From assembly GCA_963556195.1 (NCBI GenBank), contig OY744525.1, positions 44,353,148-44,417,147 of the forward strand: DNA of 64,000 nucleotides. The letters run 5' to 3'. Shown here in pieces: positions 20,936 to 32,739 of the stretch. The notes under the pieces were generated by a model. The model had not been told where the DNA came from. It was given only the letters and a program-made list of their open reading frames with translations, and ran no database searches. The position numbers and the translations under genes were made by a program. Numbering within the stretch: the stretch's first letter is position 1; each line of letters starts with the position of its first letter. Source of the stretch: Sepiola atlantica (taxonomy: Eukaryota; Mollusca; Cephalopoda; Sepiida; Sepiolidae).

Positions 20936-21293
20936 GCTGGTGATTCTTGACACGCCGACCTGATTTCTTGAGAGACATTGAATACCCTCCCTGCCCTTTT
21001 ACAATTTCCCAATTTCTCTTTATATATATATATGGCTGTTTCTTCCCTCTCCGTCATAAATCATGTAATCCCCCTCTATAAAATTATAGATTAAATATGT
21101 TTTAAATTTCCCCCTCTCTCTAAATATGTATTAGATATGTTGTCACTCCCTCTCTCTCTAATTATATTTGAATTGTCGAGTGTGAATTTCCCTTTTCTCA
21201 GTTTCAAAAATGTAATCATCTAACTTGGATGCTTGACAATACCACAAGGTTGAATTAAATTATTGCATTGATGATTATGTAATTTCGTGTTAC

Positions 21294-21297
<4 letters not shown>
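20936..21297. other. No gene seen
   Basis: CT-rich then AT-rich DNA; TCTCTCT runs near 21110 and 21150. Confidence 0.35.

Positions 21298-21328
<31 letters not shown>
21298..21328. repeat. (TA)n microsatellite
   Basis: Precedes a family E copy. Confidence 0.9.
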
Positions 21329-21331
<3 letters not shown>

Positions 21332-21560
21332 TAGTGTACACTCTCCGTCAAAAATGACTGAAAAAAAATGCTTTGCTAGTGTTTGCACTAATATTCATAT
21401 AAAATCATAGAATTACGCCAGTAATTTAATTTTTATAATATAAATTATTATTATCATTTCTGATGACCTAAAAAGAAACCCACCAGCCGTTGACTTATTA
21501 TTTAGAGAGGTGGATATATATTCCAAAATTTATAATGATCGGTTCCTGAAAAAAAAAATT
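21329..21560 (+). repeat. Dispersed family E, longest copy
   Basis: GTGTACACTCTCCGTC, TGTTTGCACTAATATTCAT and ATCATTTCTGATGACCTAAA match 48992-49165 over about 150 bases and 5565-5645 more briefly. Confidence 0.55.
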
Positions 21561-22369
21561 AATTTTTTTTTTATATATATGCACCCTCTAAATGTTAACA
21601 TTAAAAAAAAAATTATGTGCCCATGTTACTCACTGGAGATTTTAGAATATATATTCCAAAATTCATAATAATTTGTTCATTAGTTTAGGAGATTACCCTG
21701 CATACACACACACACACACACTATATTTAAAATGAGAGATTAATTACTTTACTTTATATTAAAATTCTTAAAATACGAAAGAAAGATAAAAAATAAAAAT
21801 ATAAAAATAAAACACACTGAAATAAAACTAAATAATCAAATATAAACTTAATAAAAAAAAAAAGAAAATACATATATATATATATATATTATTAAAACTA
21901 ACAGTTTATCGAGCATGGCCATACACTTAAACAACATTACACAAATATTTTTAAACACCAAATCATATATGTAACATAACCTTAAAATAAAATTTAATTT
22001 ACATTCCCTGCGAGACTGATTTCACTGCGGTTCTACATCTGGCAGCCATTTTGTTTTATAAGATTCTCTGCACAGTCAGAGAAAAACTTTTTCTTCTGGT
22101 TCAATTATTTTTGACAAAGGGAAGTCTCTTTTCCCGAAATATTAAATAATGATTTTTAATCACCCGGACATCACACAAACAGCTAAAAACACTCTTACTG
22201 TTATGTAAGATTTTAGGAAAAATAAATAGTAAGTCATATTTCATATTCGATCGATTTATTGTTTTTGTTCCTTACAACTTGCATCTTACCCGGAATTTGC
22301 ATTGCCCACAACCTTTCAAAAACTTACTACTACTATACCCAGCAATGCTTCGAGTAAACTGCCATTCTC

Positions 22370-22370
<1 letters not shown>
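21561..22370. other. No gene seen
   Basis: AT-rich DNA with short (CA)n at 21705-21721 and A-rich runs. No recognisable coding sequence. Confidence 0.4.

Positions 22371-22434
<64 letters not shown>
22371..22434. repeat. (TA)n microsatellite
   Basis: About 32 units. Confidence 0.95.
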
Positions 22435-22439
<5 letters not shown>

Positions 22440-22948
22440 GAGTTTTTATAAAAAATATATATTTAGGTATACACTCTTTATAATCACCGAAATTGTTTCA
22501 AATTGCGAGCTCAATGAGGTTATATTACAAGCTTCAGAGCATATATACGTTTAAGTTATATTCCAATGACCAAAGGTAAAATTAATCCATTACCATAATT
22601 TTTATTTATTTATTTTTTTCAATTTCCATATTTTCTGACTTCGACGGATACCTGTACTTTTTCCTTTGTCTTACAAACAAAATTTATATTTATTTATTTC
22701 CAATTTTTAATTTTTTTTCAATATCTTACACGCGTTGCACAGCTTAGTCAAGAAAAATATATAGTTTTTATCTTAACATCGCTGATTATCAGAAAAATTG
22801 TTCATATAATAGTAATGGAAAAAACATATCAATCCAAAACAGAAGAAAGAGAGATGAGAAAAGCCCAATAAAAAGGCTTCATAAATACAATTGCAAGTTA
22901 AAAGGCATGAAAAAAACTTGCATCAAAAGTTGACATATATCTCGAATC

Positions 22949-22949
<1 letters not shown>

Positions 22950-23004
<55 letters not shown>

Positions 23005-23025
23005 AACTTTATAAACATAGAGAAG

Positions 23026-23083
<58 letters not shown>

Positions 23084-23094
23084 TATATATATAA
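22950..23094. repeat. Two (TA)n arrays with a 28-bp spacer
   Basis: Arrays at about 22950-23000 and 23029-23094. The spacer carries ACTTTATAAACATAGAGAAG. Confidence 0.95.
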
Positions 23095-23503
23095 GTGTGG
23101 GTTTGTAGTGAACGAGAAACGATCCGGACGAACGCTAAAAAGCAAATGGCGCGAATTGCTACCCTCTTTCTTTCTTTGCTTTATTTGGATACACTTTCCA
23201 TTTTCACGCCCAAAACAAAGAAAGGATTTCTTGCAGAAACATGTTAGCTCAGTATGGTTCAGCCAATCAGAAACTAGCACAACAGTAAGATATTCCTGTT
23301 TGTAGTCTTTTCCTTCTTTCCTTCGTTCATAAAACGCCATACATGTAGAGTGAGCACTTGCTCGCTGGTGACCCTAATATTTCTCCTCTAATATATCCAT
23401 ATCTTTCCTTCGCCATTTAATTTCCATAAGATTTTATTCACTGAAACTCCATTCTTCATGCATGTATTAGATTTAACAACTTCTCAAGGGCCATAGGTTC
23501 ACC

Positions 23504-23504
<1 letters not shown>

Positions 23505-23571
<67 letters not shown>
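23505..23571. repeat. (TA)n microsatellite
   Basis: About 33 units. Confidence 0.95.
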
Positions 23572-23576
<5 letters not shown>

Positions 23577-23661
23577 GTTTTAGAAATTGTGCAACTTTTA
23601 ACGTATTTTAGTACAAAGATACACACAAGTTTGAATATCCTGCATCTCGCCCTCAGACATG

Positions 23662-23674
23662 TTACTCTCTCTCA

Positions 23675-23708
<34 letters not shown>
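23662..23708. repeat. (CT)n microsatellite
   Basis: Pure pyrimidine tract. Confidence 0.95.
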
Positions 23709-23712
<4 letters not shown>

Positions 23713-24354
23713 ACACAAACATTCGAGGTAATGTGACGCTCGGCAACTGCCCAATGAACACTTCTTCACAATTTACCAAAATATATATTACAATTATCTT
23801 ACACATCACACACCAAATAAATATTGGTATACATAACCATGCTTATTGTTATTCACTTTGGCCTTTAACGGATTTTCTCTTTCAACTTCACATTGTTTTT
23901 ACATATTGTTCACATTTACCCAAGTGGACATTGGTCGATTGTCTCTATTTAGACCATGGGAGATAGTGAATCACTACATGATCTCAAAATGTCTTCTGAA
24001 CAATTTAGTTTCAACTATTTTAATAAGAAGCAATAGATTTTACGGTACAAACTACAAAATTATGTTAATTATACAGGATAAGTTCCGGTAGCTAGAAAGG
24101 GTATTTTTTGTCTGTTTAACGGCTAATCAACCATTTTGGGAGTTATTAAATGCCAAAGCACAACATCTAATCAGAAGACAAATTGCTATTTTACCCATAG
24201 CTGGAAAGAAAATGAGAATTTAGTAAAAGAGAAACAGTTTACTTGATGACGGCTTCCGGTTTTAAATTCAGAAATTGACAATCAGTGTTTATCAGAAAAC
24301 AGTTTCTTATCATTTTCGTTTGCTTAGAGTTTGGCGGAATTTTTAATTTTTCTC
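23709..24354. other. No gene seen
   Basis: AT-rich DNA; the overlapping 80-125-codon frames resemble nothing I know. Confidence 0.4.
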
Positions 24355-24530
24355 GTTTGAACACGTTATTACTATGATGTTTAATATAGTTAAATTTTGT
24401 TATTATTACTACGTTATTACTATGATGTTTAATATAGTTAAATGTTGTTATTATTACTACGTTATTACTATGATGTTTAATATAGTTAATTTTTTTTATT
24501 ATTACTACGTTATTACTATGATGTTTCATA
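24355..24530. repeat. 48-bp minisatellite, about 3.6 copies
   Basis: CGTTATTACTATGATGTTTA recurs every 48 bases (about 24363, 24411, 24459, 24507). As 48 is a multiple of 3, the minus strand stays open and reads a 16-residue repeat (KHHSNNVVI...NYI). This is a consequence of the repeat. Confidence 0.9.
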
Positions 24531-24599
24531 TGTTTAATTAGCCTTGTATTTCTATTTACTTAATAGTTTTTTTTTAGTTTTAAGCTTATTTTAAAAACT

Positions 24600-24990
24600 T
24601 GAATTCACTCCAAACCAGGCACATTGCCACTCAGACGTAAGAGGCTACTGTGGATTAGGGTTAGGGTTAAGAGGCTACTGTGGATTAGAGACCAGAAATT
24701 AAAGGAGGCATCCTAAGTGAGGAGTTATGCAGCGAGATATTTGTTCACATTACATTTAAATTTCTGTATGTCGGTAGAGTCCGGGAAACAGGGAGCAGGG
24801 AGAGAGTTCCAAAGGCTGTCAGCTCGAGGAAAGAAGCTATTAGAGTAGAAAGCCCTCCGGCATCTGGGGACCTCCACAGTGAATGGATGGGATTTAACTG
24901 ATTGTCGAGTTGGTCGGGTGTGTTTACGTCGAGAGGGCATCAGAGCAGCCAGTTCATCAGAGCACATTCCATTAAAGTACTTCATCTATA
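24600..24990 (-). pseudogene. CR1/Jockey-like LINE C-terminal relic
   Basis: The minus strand is open for 86 codons: KYFNGMCSDELAAL, RRKHTRPTRQSVKSHPFTVE, VPRCRRAFYSNSFFPRADSL, WNSLPAPCFPDSTDIQKFK and CNVNKYLAA. It is the cleanest of four relics of this LINE family here (others at 7897, 42742 and 58115). NSFFPR...WNSLP is the typical end of the reverse-transcriptase ORF. The 3' untranslated part runs to about 24600 and holds an internal duplication (AAGAGGCTACTGTGGATTAG twice) around two TTAGGG units. It is truncated upstream of the KYFNG segment. Confidence 0.8.
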
Positions 24991-25014
24991 AAATTGAAGG
25001 AGTCCACATTTACT

Positions 25015-25205
25015 TGCCTCTCCATAGGCCAAACTTCGACAAAAAGTCAGTTTTAATGTGGAGAAAATTCAGCCCCCCTCCCAGAAAGAGGCAGTCAGGA
25101 TACGGACAAAAATAAAAATTACTTCAGGCTAGTTCTCCTTCTCTGAGCGAGGGCAGAGCAGATATTACACTTTGATCCTAGCCCAAAGGCCAGAAGGAGT
25201 CTTTT
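25015..25205 (+). repeat. Dispersed family B, copy 2
   Basis: Matches 42105-42300: GAGAAAATTCAGC, the TAGTTCTCCTTCTCTG block and CCTAGCCCAAAGGCC. It starts directly at the LINE relic boundary. Confidence 0.55.
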
Positions 25206-25754
25206 TTATAGAAATATATTTTTGTTATTTCTATTCTCCTTTTTAAAAGTAATTCAACCAATTATTACTTTGTAAAATAACATTAGAATGCGTCGATAAA
25301 TGTTAGCTATTTGAGTGTTGCCAGATTCTTTTTGTTTAATTCTTTAAATCAAATTATCTCCAAATTTGACCATTTTGGAAAGAAAACTCATTACAAGTGG
25401 TTTAGTTGGAAATCAACCTAATTAAATTGCATATTGAATTATTTACACTATTCGTACTTGCGTATGTGACATTGAGTAGCAAAAAATTAAACATTCAATT
25501 TGCAATTATGAAAAATGTAAATAATTTATTATGGCACATAATTGTTCCTTTAAACTTTGATTGGGATGTTTAGGTCAATATCCTTTAAGTCATTGATATC
25601 GCATGCAATAAAGAATATGTGGGATAAAGAGAGAGTTTGCAGTACAAAAATGACTATTCAGAAATTGTTCAGAAATTATTTTATTAACTATACGTTTTTT
25701 GTTGATTATTTGAATAATGTTTAACTTATCATGATGGTTTTATGTCTTGTTGAT
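25206..25754. other. No gene seen
   Basis: AT-rich DNA. Confidence 0.4.
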
Positions 25755-25790
<36 letters not shown>

Positions 25791-25835
25791 TTCGGTTTGA
25801 CGTCCGTTTTACATGCTGGCATGTGTTGGACAAGA
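25755..25835 (-). repeat. LINE/SINE 3' tail with (GAT)n, minus orientation
   Basis: (ATC)n at 25757-25790 is followed by GACGTCCGTTTTACATGCTG and GCATGTGTTGGACA, the reverse complement of the tail that ends the LINE relics at 31785 and 32255. No LINE coding sequence follows, so the insertion is either very short or a SINE sharing this tail. Confidence 0.6.
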
Positions 25836-26699
25836 AAAACAAACAAAAAAAAGAGTAGATGAAGGGATCTTTAGTTTTGATAGGCAATCACGTAGAGATA
25901 GTGTCACACTAGGTAGGTGTCAGGAAAGGGAATTAGGCCTATAAATTTTTTGCTTCAATTAAGGAAATGATGCAATGGGGCAAAAGTAGTCTGTTATTTT
26001 TACTACTGTAGAGATGTGGTCCCATTTATGTAGCAGCACAGGACCCTAGCTGGTTAAGCGGTTGTGTCTTAGAGAATGTGCTAAGATCCACGCTTACATT
26101 TAAGATGTAAGAAACAGTAAAACGGATAAAAACATGCCTGAAAGAAGAATGGAAATAGGAAATATTATTTGAAGAAACACAATATTTATATATACACAAA
26201 ATACAAGACATTAATTGTTCATTTCAAATGTTCAGTTAGAGAAGTAATAAAATGTGTATGCCTGTAATTTATAAGTGCGTAGTTGTATGAATGAATGTGT
26301 GCGCACGTGAGTTGAGATTTTGTCAGACTGCGTAAGTTTACAACTGTGTGTGCGTGAGTGAGAATTGATAGGTCGTGTAGGCATTTTTGTGTGTGTGTGT
26401 GTGTGCTTTTGTCAGCAGTGTGTGTAAGCATGTGTGTGCCAATTGAATGATGAGAATGGTAGTCACCTGAGGCGTCCCTCGCCCAGAACGGTGAGGACAG
26501 TTTTGAAACATGGCCTCCTGTTAAGTGTTGAAGGAAGAAAGTGAAAGATTTTGGCGCGGCAGTCTGCTTTTATATTTCATGACCAGTGGTCGCGCGAACA
26601 GAGTTGAGAGCAACCCACGTGACAGCCATTTTTGTTTTTTTTAGTAAAATTGCTTGTTGATGCTGGGAGCTGCTTTTTGGAAACAAAATTCTGATTTTG
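25836..26699. other. No gene seen; (GT)n tract
   Basis: Unassigned DNA with (GT)n at about 26388-26405. CACCTGAGGCGTCCCTCGCC at 26466 weakly resembles the family A core. Confidence 0.35.
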
Positions 26700-27620
26700 T
26701 TTTTAGCTGGAATTTGGGAGCATGGCTTGTTTTTTCGCTCACGCCGTTGGTCTGTCAACTTTATAGGATTGGGACAAATGTCAAACTAAGCTTCTCTCGT
26801 TTCACCGTAGATCCTCATTTTTCGCCAGTTGAAATGAATGGCTCTATCCTTGAGGAAACCCATTTCTTTGATAAGTTCCTAGCACCGACCTTCATCCCAA
26901 ATCTGAAACGTAAGACTTACATAAAATTTGTTGCTAATGTTGCTAGAAAATGGTTGGATCATTCTACTGCTCCGGAAAGTACTTAACTCCTGACGCAATC
27001 CTCTACACGTATAAGAGCCAGATACGTCTTAAGATGGAGTACTGCTGTCATATCTAGGGAGGTGCTGCTCGGGGCATCTTTTCTCCCCTTATAAGGTTGA
27101 AGTACAAAAAATTGAGTTGCAATCTAGTGGAGGATGGTCTCTTCTCTTCCCTACAGCCTCTTTAACACAGAAGAGATGTTGCCAGCCTCTCTCTACTGTA
27201 TCTTTATGTTCATGATAGGTGCTCGACTGAGCTCCAATACCTGATCCCACCCCCTCTGTAAAACGTTCATGGCAAGAACTCGTCTAGCTACAACCACAGC
27301 AAAGAATTTCCTTTCTCTCTGTCTGTACCATAAATCAAACAGAACTTCCATGAACTAAGTTTTAATTCTAGAACATGTTATCTGTGAAACAAAATACAAC
27401 AAGGCTGCTTCCTAACCGACTACAACATGTTCATCTTCAAGTCAAATGTTAACAAATACTTGTTGAGACGTCGCCTTGGATAATCAAATTCTGCCCATTC
27501 CACATATCGTTCCCAATCCTCTTTGTGGTGGCATAATCATTCAACTAACAGTGTCTTTAACTCTTATCGTTGAGTGGCCCCGGACATTGATAAAAATATG
27601 ATAGTAAAAAAAATTAAAGT
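26700..27620 (+). pseudogene. LINE ORF2 relic, RT thumb to 3' end
   Basis: Across several plus-strand frames the order is NVKLSFSRFTVDPHFSPVEM, NGSILEE, IKFVANVARK, YKSQIRLKMEYCCHI, HRRDVASLSLLYLYVHDRCS, TELQYLIPPPL and finally N..FKSNVNKYLL. This is the usual order after the catalytic YADD box of a CR1/Jockey-type reverse transcriptase. YKSQIRLKMEYCCHI corresponds to YKSQIRPCMEYCSHLW. At least three frame changes and several stops are present. The 3' end (27450-27600) matches 14730-14895 and 50340-50500. Confidence 0.75.
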
Positions 27621-27654
27621 GATTATATCACTTCCACCAACTAACTGTCCCTAC

Positions 27655-27675
27655 CCGGCGTTGCCCGGTAATATT
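27655..27675 (+). repeat. CCCGGCGTTGCCCGG motif
   Basis: A recurring repeat-terminus motif; see 20274 and 52412. Confidence 0.4.
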
Positions 27676-27770
27676 TGTGCAAACACTTTTTTTTTCAGCA
27701 AGATAAAATGATGTTCTGGAAGTATTCTTTTGTAGGTGTGTTCATATTGTTAACTATGATTTTTTTTTTT

Positions 27771-28195
27771 GTATAATTTGGATCATTCAGACGTGTGTTC
27801 TCATCTTGAGTGTTATTCTCATAACGTTTCGGTTGCTGTAACCTCCGGCCTTCTTTAGGTGCACTTTTTCGAACTCGGGAATATTTCTGTCGAACTCGGG
27901 AATCTGGACAGAATTTTTATCAGAACCCTTTATTTAATCCATGGGGTATCATGTTCTAGTTACGTCAGCTATGACTGGGAGAAGTCTTCAGTAATTCGCA
28001 ATTCTTCATATAGCCCACACCAAGGATTGAACCTTCAACATTCAGATGACTATCACTTAGAACTGAATCTTACTTAGTACTATATCCACTGTGCCACGGG
28101 TCCTGAAGAAGGCCAGAGGTTACAGCATCCGAAACGTTGTGAGAATAACACTCAAGATGAGAACAGTAGTCCGAGTAATCCAAATTATACAAATT
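27771..28195. mobile_element. Inverted-repeat element, copy 1
   Basis: Arms of about 90 bp: 27771-27862 (ATTCTCATAACGTTTCGG, CCGGCCTTCTTTAGG) and 28102-28190 (CCTGAAGAAGGCCAGAGGTT, CCGAAACGTTGTGAGAATAA). Related copies are at 33046-33247 and 35395-35690. The CGAAACGTT core next to CTGAAGAAGG resembles Penelope-type ends elsewhere in the window. No coding sequence. Confidence 0.65.
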
Positions 28196-28574
28196 ATCAA
28201 TCCTCATCTCAAAAATTCAGAAACATATGATTTTTTTAAATTTAAACTATTATAATTAGATAATTCTGCCAAAAGAAAATATTTTTTGAAATTGTGGAAT
28301 TAGTAAACTGAAACTTATTTGACGATGACGATAATAAAAACAAATGTCTGAAAATTATGTTGAATTAAACAAAATTATCTCCCTTGTTAGGTTTCTCTTA
28401 AATTGTCATTTAGCCAAAATAATTTTTGGCTATTGGCCAAAGGGAAGCATTATGGTTCATTTGTGCCCCTAAAGCAAAGATAAAGAGTAGTTATTGGAAG
28501 TGGTCACTGGAAGTGGACCATTGTTTTAGAAGAGAACATGGAAAAACTATGTTATAATTGTAGTTTAACAGTGG

Positions 28575-28810
28575 CTTTGTTGCTGTCGGATTTCTGTCCT
28601 GTTCAGTCCTAGGATGTTCACTCTCCCAGACTTTACCTTCTCTCTGAGAAAGGGTTAGTTTATTGTTAATCGCCTGAAGCGCCCCTATCAGGGAATGTCG
28701 ACAGGGCTACTTAGGCATTTTTTGGAGGTCAGAGTTCACTTATCCTAGTGCTCTGACTTCTCAAAACCACACCTGACCTTGTGTCTAACCTCCTGGCAAG
28801 CAGATAAATG
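28575..28810 (+). repeat. Dispersed family A, copy 2
   Basis: AATCGCCTGAAGCGCCCCTA, GGGAATGTCGACAGGGCTAC and the terminal CCTTGTGTCTAAC...GCAGATAAAT module, in the same order as 640-905. Confidence 0.65.
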
Positions 28811-28844
28811 ATATGTTGTAATTGTAGTTATATTAATATCGGAT

Positions 28845-29010
28845 GAAAGTGTACTGTCTGTTATGTTCAGCCTCAGGAGGCCATCCTTCTCCGCATTACT
28901 TCCTCCATTGGGATGTGAGGTCTGTTTATTGCTGCCCTAACTTCAGTAATAGAAAAAAAGGGAAAAGATCGACTGAGGCGCTCTCACTGGGGAAACGTCT
29001 AATCTTAATA
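28845..29010 (+). repeat. Possible decayed family A copy 3
   Basis: GTTCAGCCTCAGGAGGCCAT, GTCTGTTTATTGCTG and GACTGAGGCGCTC keep the order of family A with an insertion near 28940. Weak. Confidence 0.3.
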
Positions 29011-30595
29011 ATGAAAAATAATCAGAATCAGCAAAACCGAACGATATTAATCAGAGTAAAAGTAAACAAGCAAATTATTTTATTATTGCAATGGTGAAAA
29101 GGCCATGAATTTTATTTGAAAAAGTTTAAAATAATATTGCTATGTGATGGAAATAAATATGAACAGAAAAAAAATGGCGCCTTTTTCAATTAAAACAACC
29201 TCGTTTTCGATTTCACTCTTCTTGCTTAGTGTAGCCTTAAGAAAAGAAACTTTTTCGTATAAGAAATCATTCCATGTCAGCAGACGATTTTACTTGTTAA
29301 ATAAAACTGAACTTTTACATCAAATTATTACCCATAGTGACCATTTTCTTTTCTTCTTTCTCTCGCTTTGTTACTCACTCCCCTCTCTCTCTCTTTAGCC
29401 AATCAGAACTGCTGAACGGGTAAATAGTTCTAAAGCAGTAAATAGTAATAAAACATGAAAACATACGAAAAGAGACACCAAATAAAGTTTAATGTATTTA
29501 CAATATTTCGCAAAATACAAATGTAGGTATAAGTCAAAGTAATTTAACAATTAAGAATAATAAATATTTGTAAATCATCGGTGAAAGGACTAATGACTAA
29601 TAAAAAGAGGGAAAAATGTATTTACAAATTGCGTGATAAAAGAAATTATATTTATGAAGAGTGCTTTTTTAAGAGTACTTTGAAAATACAGAAATAAACA
29701 AAAATGTCTTATCCAATTTTTTCCTCAGATTATTTTGCAAGAAAAATAAGAAAAGAAAAGTGTGTGTATTGACGCCATCTTTGTTTCTGTGTATATTTTC
29801 TTTTCCACGATTGCATCAGTGAGCATTCAAACTAATGAACACGCTTGAAATATGATTGACAACCAGTGTATATGGAGAAATTGTCAATTATTAAATTCTT
29901 TTTTTGATGACCATGAGTAGAGCAGGAGTAGATGTGACAAATGGGGTGAACACTCTGCTTTAACCTTCTCTTAGTAGGACAAAAAATATTGATCAAGGTT
30001 AATATTAAACATGGATCAATAATTGGCATAAATCACTGACGAATAAGATTTCTTTGCTTAACTTTTGTTATTGAAATTATTCCGGTCAAAGCTAGAAGGG
30101 AATTCCCGTCTTATTTTATATATAAGATAAGTTAATGTTTCAAGAAAGATTTTTGTGCATTTTGTATGCCTTGCTACCAAATCATTTTTAGTTCAATTTT
30201 TTCTATGGCTAGGCTTTAAAAGTATTTCTACAAAATTGAAAGATGTCTAAAAAATATTTTAATTAATTAATGAATAATTTCTGAATATATAATTAAATTA
30301 TAATGTGATAATCATAAAAATTTTAAAAAAATCAAAGTTCCTATTCTATATGAGTTGCAACCCCCCTTTAACAGGATATATTAAGAAGGTAACATGTGTA
30401 ACATAGCATAGCACCACTAAGAAGAAAGTTCGTCTTTCTTAACGGGATTTAAAATCCAAAACCTCTGTAACTGTTTATCCATGTTCGTTTTGTTGTTAAT
30501 TCACATAAGACTCAAAAAGAAAACATGTACAATTTTTGGTTTTAAAGAGGTTCCTTTGTTATTTATGCACGTGAAACCTTAACAAGATTCTTACT
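29011..30595. other. No gene seen
   Basis: AT-rich DNA, short CT runs near 29370. Open frames of up to 84 codons match no family I know. Confidence 0.4.
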
Positions 30596-30960
30596 GTCAG
30601 TTCATTGTTGCTCTAGTAGGTAGACTGTTATTCGAATCTGTCTGTGTTTTAACATGCTTGTGTTTCTCTTTCTCTCTCTGGTTATCTCTCTCTCTCTCTC
30701 TCTCATGCACAAACCTTGGTAATTACTTCCATATAATAGAAAGCAAGAAAACAAGCAACTCTGTCTTTTCCTTTGCTTTTCTGTCTATCTGTCTATCTAT
30801 ATCGATTACTCTTACTTATGTACGATTGACGTAAATAAACATTCTTCATATTTTCCTTGTTTCCAACCAAGTATATTTTCTGGTTGGAATTTTACAGATG
30901 CACTTTGGAATCTCTGCGACTGACGTGATAGAAATTCCTAATACAATAACGTTTTAAAAG
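30596..30960 (+). repeat. About 380-bp tandem duplication, unit 1
   Basis: Pairs with 31005-31360: TCGAATCTGT, ATCGATTACTCTTACTTATG, AATAAACATTCTT and a GGAATTTTACAGAT then GACGT(G/C)ATAGAAATT series in the same order. A (CT)n tract at 30680-30703 is specific to this unit. Confidence 0.8.
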
Positions 30961-31004
30961 GTTTTCTTCTGTTTTATTAATGTGAATCCACGATGACAGG
31001 ATTC

Positions 31005-31360
31005 AATTATTGTTCGTCATTATTTTAGACTGCTACTCGAATCTGTTTGTGTATGTTGACATGCGCAAGTGTGAAGCTACCAGCCAACTGTGGGGGACTG
31101 CTGTGTGCCTGGCTTATGTAGATTTCTCTGTCTTCTTTCATCTTTTTTCTATTGTCTCTCTGTTTATTTGTCTGTATCGATTCCTCTTGTGTATGTAACG
31201 ATTAACATCAATAAACATTCTTCTAATTTTCCGAGGATATTTTTTGGTCGGAATTTTACAGATACATTCTGAAATTCTTTTGTTTACCAAATCCTAATAA
31301 ACTATTGTCTCCATCGTCCGAGATTGACGTCATAGAAATTTCTAGTGCGATTTCGTTTCA
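31005..31360 (+). repeat. About 380-bp tandem duplication, unit 2
   Basis: Second unit. Both units carry AATAAA beside the conserved ACATTCTTC block, so a transcribed origin is possible, but no coding frame is conserved between them. Confidence 0.8.
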
Positions 31361-31784
31361 ACAAATTTTGACAAAAAGGATATTTGTATTATATTGTTTT
31401 AAGTTTTCTTTCCTTCATCAATAAACATGACTAAATTACGTCTTCTTACCATCGTTTTACACATATCCAATGTCCTATATTTGGAATCAAATCTTTCTAC
31501 AGAAGAAGGCTTCAATTCTACAAAACGATTCTTTGAGGCATCATTTTGTTTTGTGAAAAGTGCACCTCATACAGCATCAAATACACCACTTAATTTATTT
31601 TACCAGTTTAAATTAAAAAAACTACAAAATTGCCTTTTTTTCCATCCTTTAGGATGAAGTTATGATTTTTTAAATATATAGCTTTTTTTGATGTTGGTAT
31701 AGTTAAACATAAGCACATTAAAAATGCAATATATGATTTTAATATTTTTCAAAATTTCTATGTTAAGGAAGATTAAATTTGGAC
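31361..31784. other. No gene seen
   Basis: AT-rich DNA with an unassigned 76-codon frame at 31427-31657. Confidence 0.35.
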
Positions 31785-32046
31785 AGTATAGGGAGATGTG
31801 TGCAGAACAGGAGACTTTGATGATATGGTCATTTTGAAAGAGTCAATAAGATTTCTTGAGTCAGTAGATGTAGAACAGTTGAGGTAGCATGTCTAGTTCA
31901 TAAAGGAAGGTCAAGAAAAACATGGGAAGAAGTGATAAGAATAGACTCCAGAGAAAGAAGGATAAATAAAGACCTGACCAGTGGTTTAGAAGTCCATTTT
32001 TTAAAGCCATCCAACTCATGCCAGCATGTAAAACGGACGTTAAACC
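31785..32046 (+). pseudogene. LINE 3' end relic (GAT-tail family), copy 2
   Basis: Matches 1750-2015: GATGTGTGCAGAACAGGAGA, GTAGATGTAGAACAGTTGAG, GATAAATAAAGACCTG and ATGCCAGCATGTAAAACGGA. It holds only the last 70 or so codons of the ORF, with stops, and the 3' tail. It passes without a break into (GAT)n. Confidence 0.75.
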
Positions 32047-32192
<146 letters not shown>

Positions 32193-32254
32193 AGTTTTTG
32201 TTGTGCTTTGGGTCTTGAAAAGTGGTGATTCTTTAGTAAAAAAAAAAAAACAGC

Positions 32255-32517
32255 ATAGAGAGATGTGTGCAGAAGAGTAGACTCGATGGGATGGACACAT
32301 TGAAATAATTGATGGGAGTTCTTTGGTCAATAGATGTAAAACAGTTAAGGTAGCAGGTTTAGTTTACAGGGGAAAGCCAAGGGAAATATGGGAGGAAGTG
32401 ATAAGAATGGACCTTAGAAGACGAGGGATAAATAAAGACCTCGCTGGAGATAGATATATTTGGGAGTCAATTTCTTAAAGCTGTCCAACGCATGCCAGCA
32501 TGTAAAACGGACGTTAA
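32255..32517 (+). pseudogene. LINE 3' end relic (GAT-tail family), copy 3, 5' of insertion
   Basis: Same element as at 31785: AGAGATGTGTGCAGAAGAGT, AAGGTAGCAGGTTTAG, GGGATAAATAAAGACCTC and CATGCCAGCATGTAAAACGG. Decayed frame remains over the first part. The tail is interrupted at ACGTTAA by a small insertion and resumes at 32740. Confidence 0.75.
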
Positions 32518-32739
32518 CCCTTAAATGCTTTATTTTTTATATTGGTTTGACATCGAAGATACTGATTACATATTTAGCAGGTGTGCTGATGCAACATCAT
32601 ACTAATACCTACTCACACTTGTCAACAGGTTCGTTGCAGATCTGAAACAAGTTGCAGTTTGACACATTTTCGTTGAATATTATATTAAATAGGTATTTTT
32701 TTTAAATGTGTCATATTTGAAACAAAAAGTATTTATGGG
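32518..32739. mobile_element. 222-bp piggyBac-like MITE with TTAA target duplication
   Basis: The insertion has inverted ends CCCTTAAATGCTT (32518-32530) and AAGTATTTATGGG (32727-32739), 11 of 13 positions matching after inversion. TTAA flanks it on both sides (32514-32517 and 32740-32743). Removing it restores the LINE tail ACGTTAAATCGATGATGG as seen in the sister copy. CCC at the tips and TTAA duplications are piggyBac hallmarks. No transposase is encoded. Confidence 0.85.

Noticed and set aside
20688..20978. 96-codon minus-strand frame over the mariner right arm
   Set aside because: The plus strand carries the recognisable transposase pieces; the minus frame is a shadow.
24640..24680. Interstitial telomere (TTAGGG)n
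   Set aside because: Only two units, inside a small duplication of a LINE 3' region.
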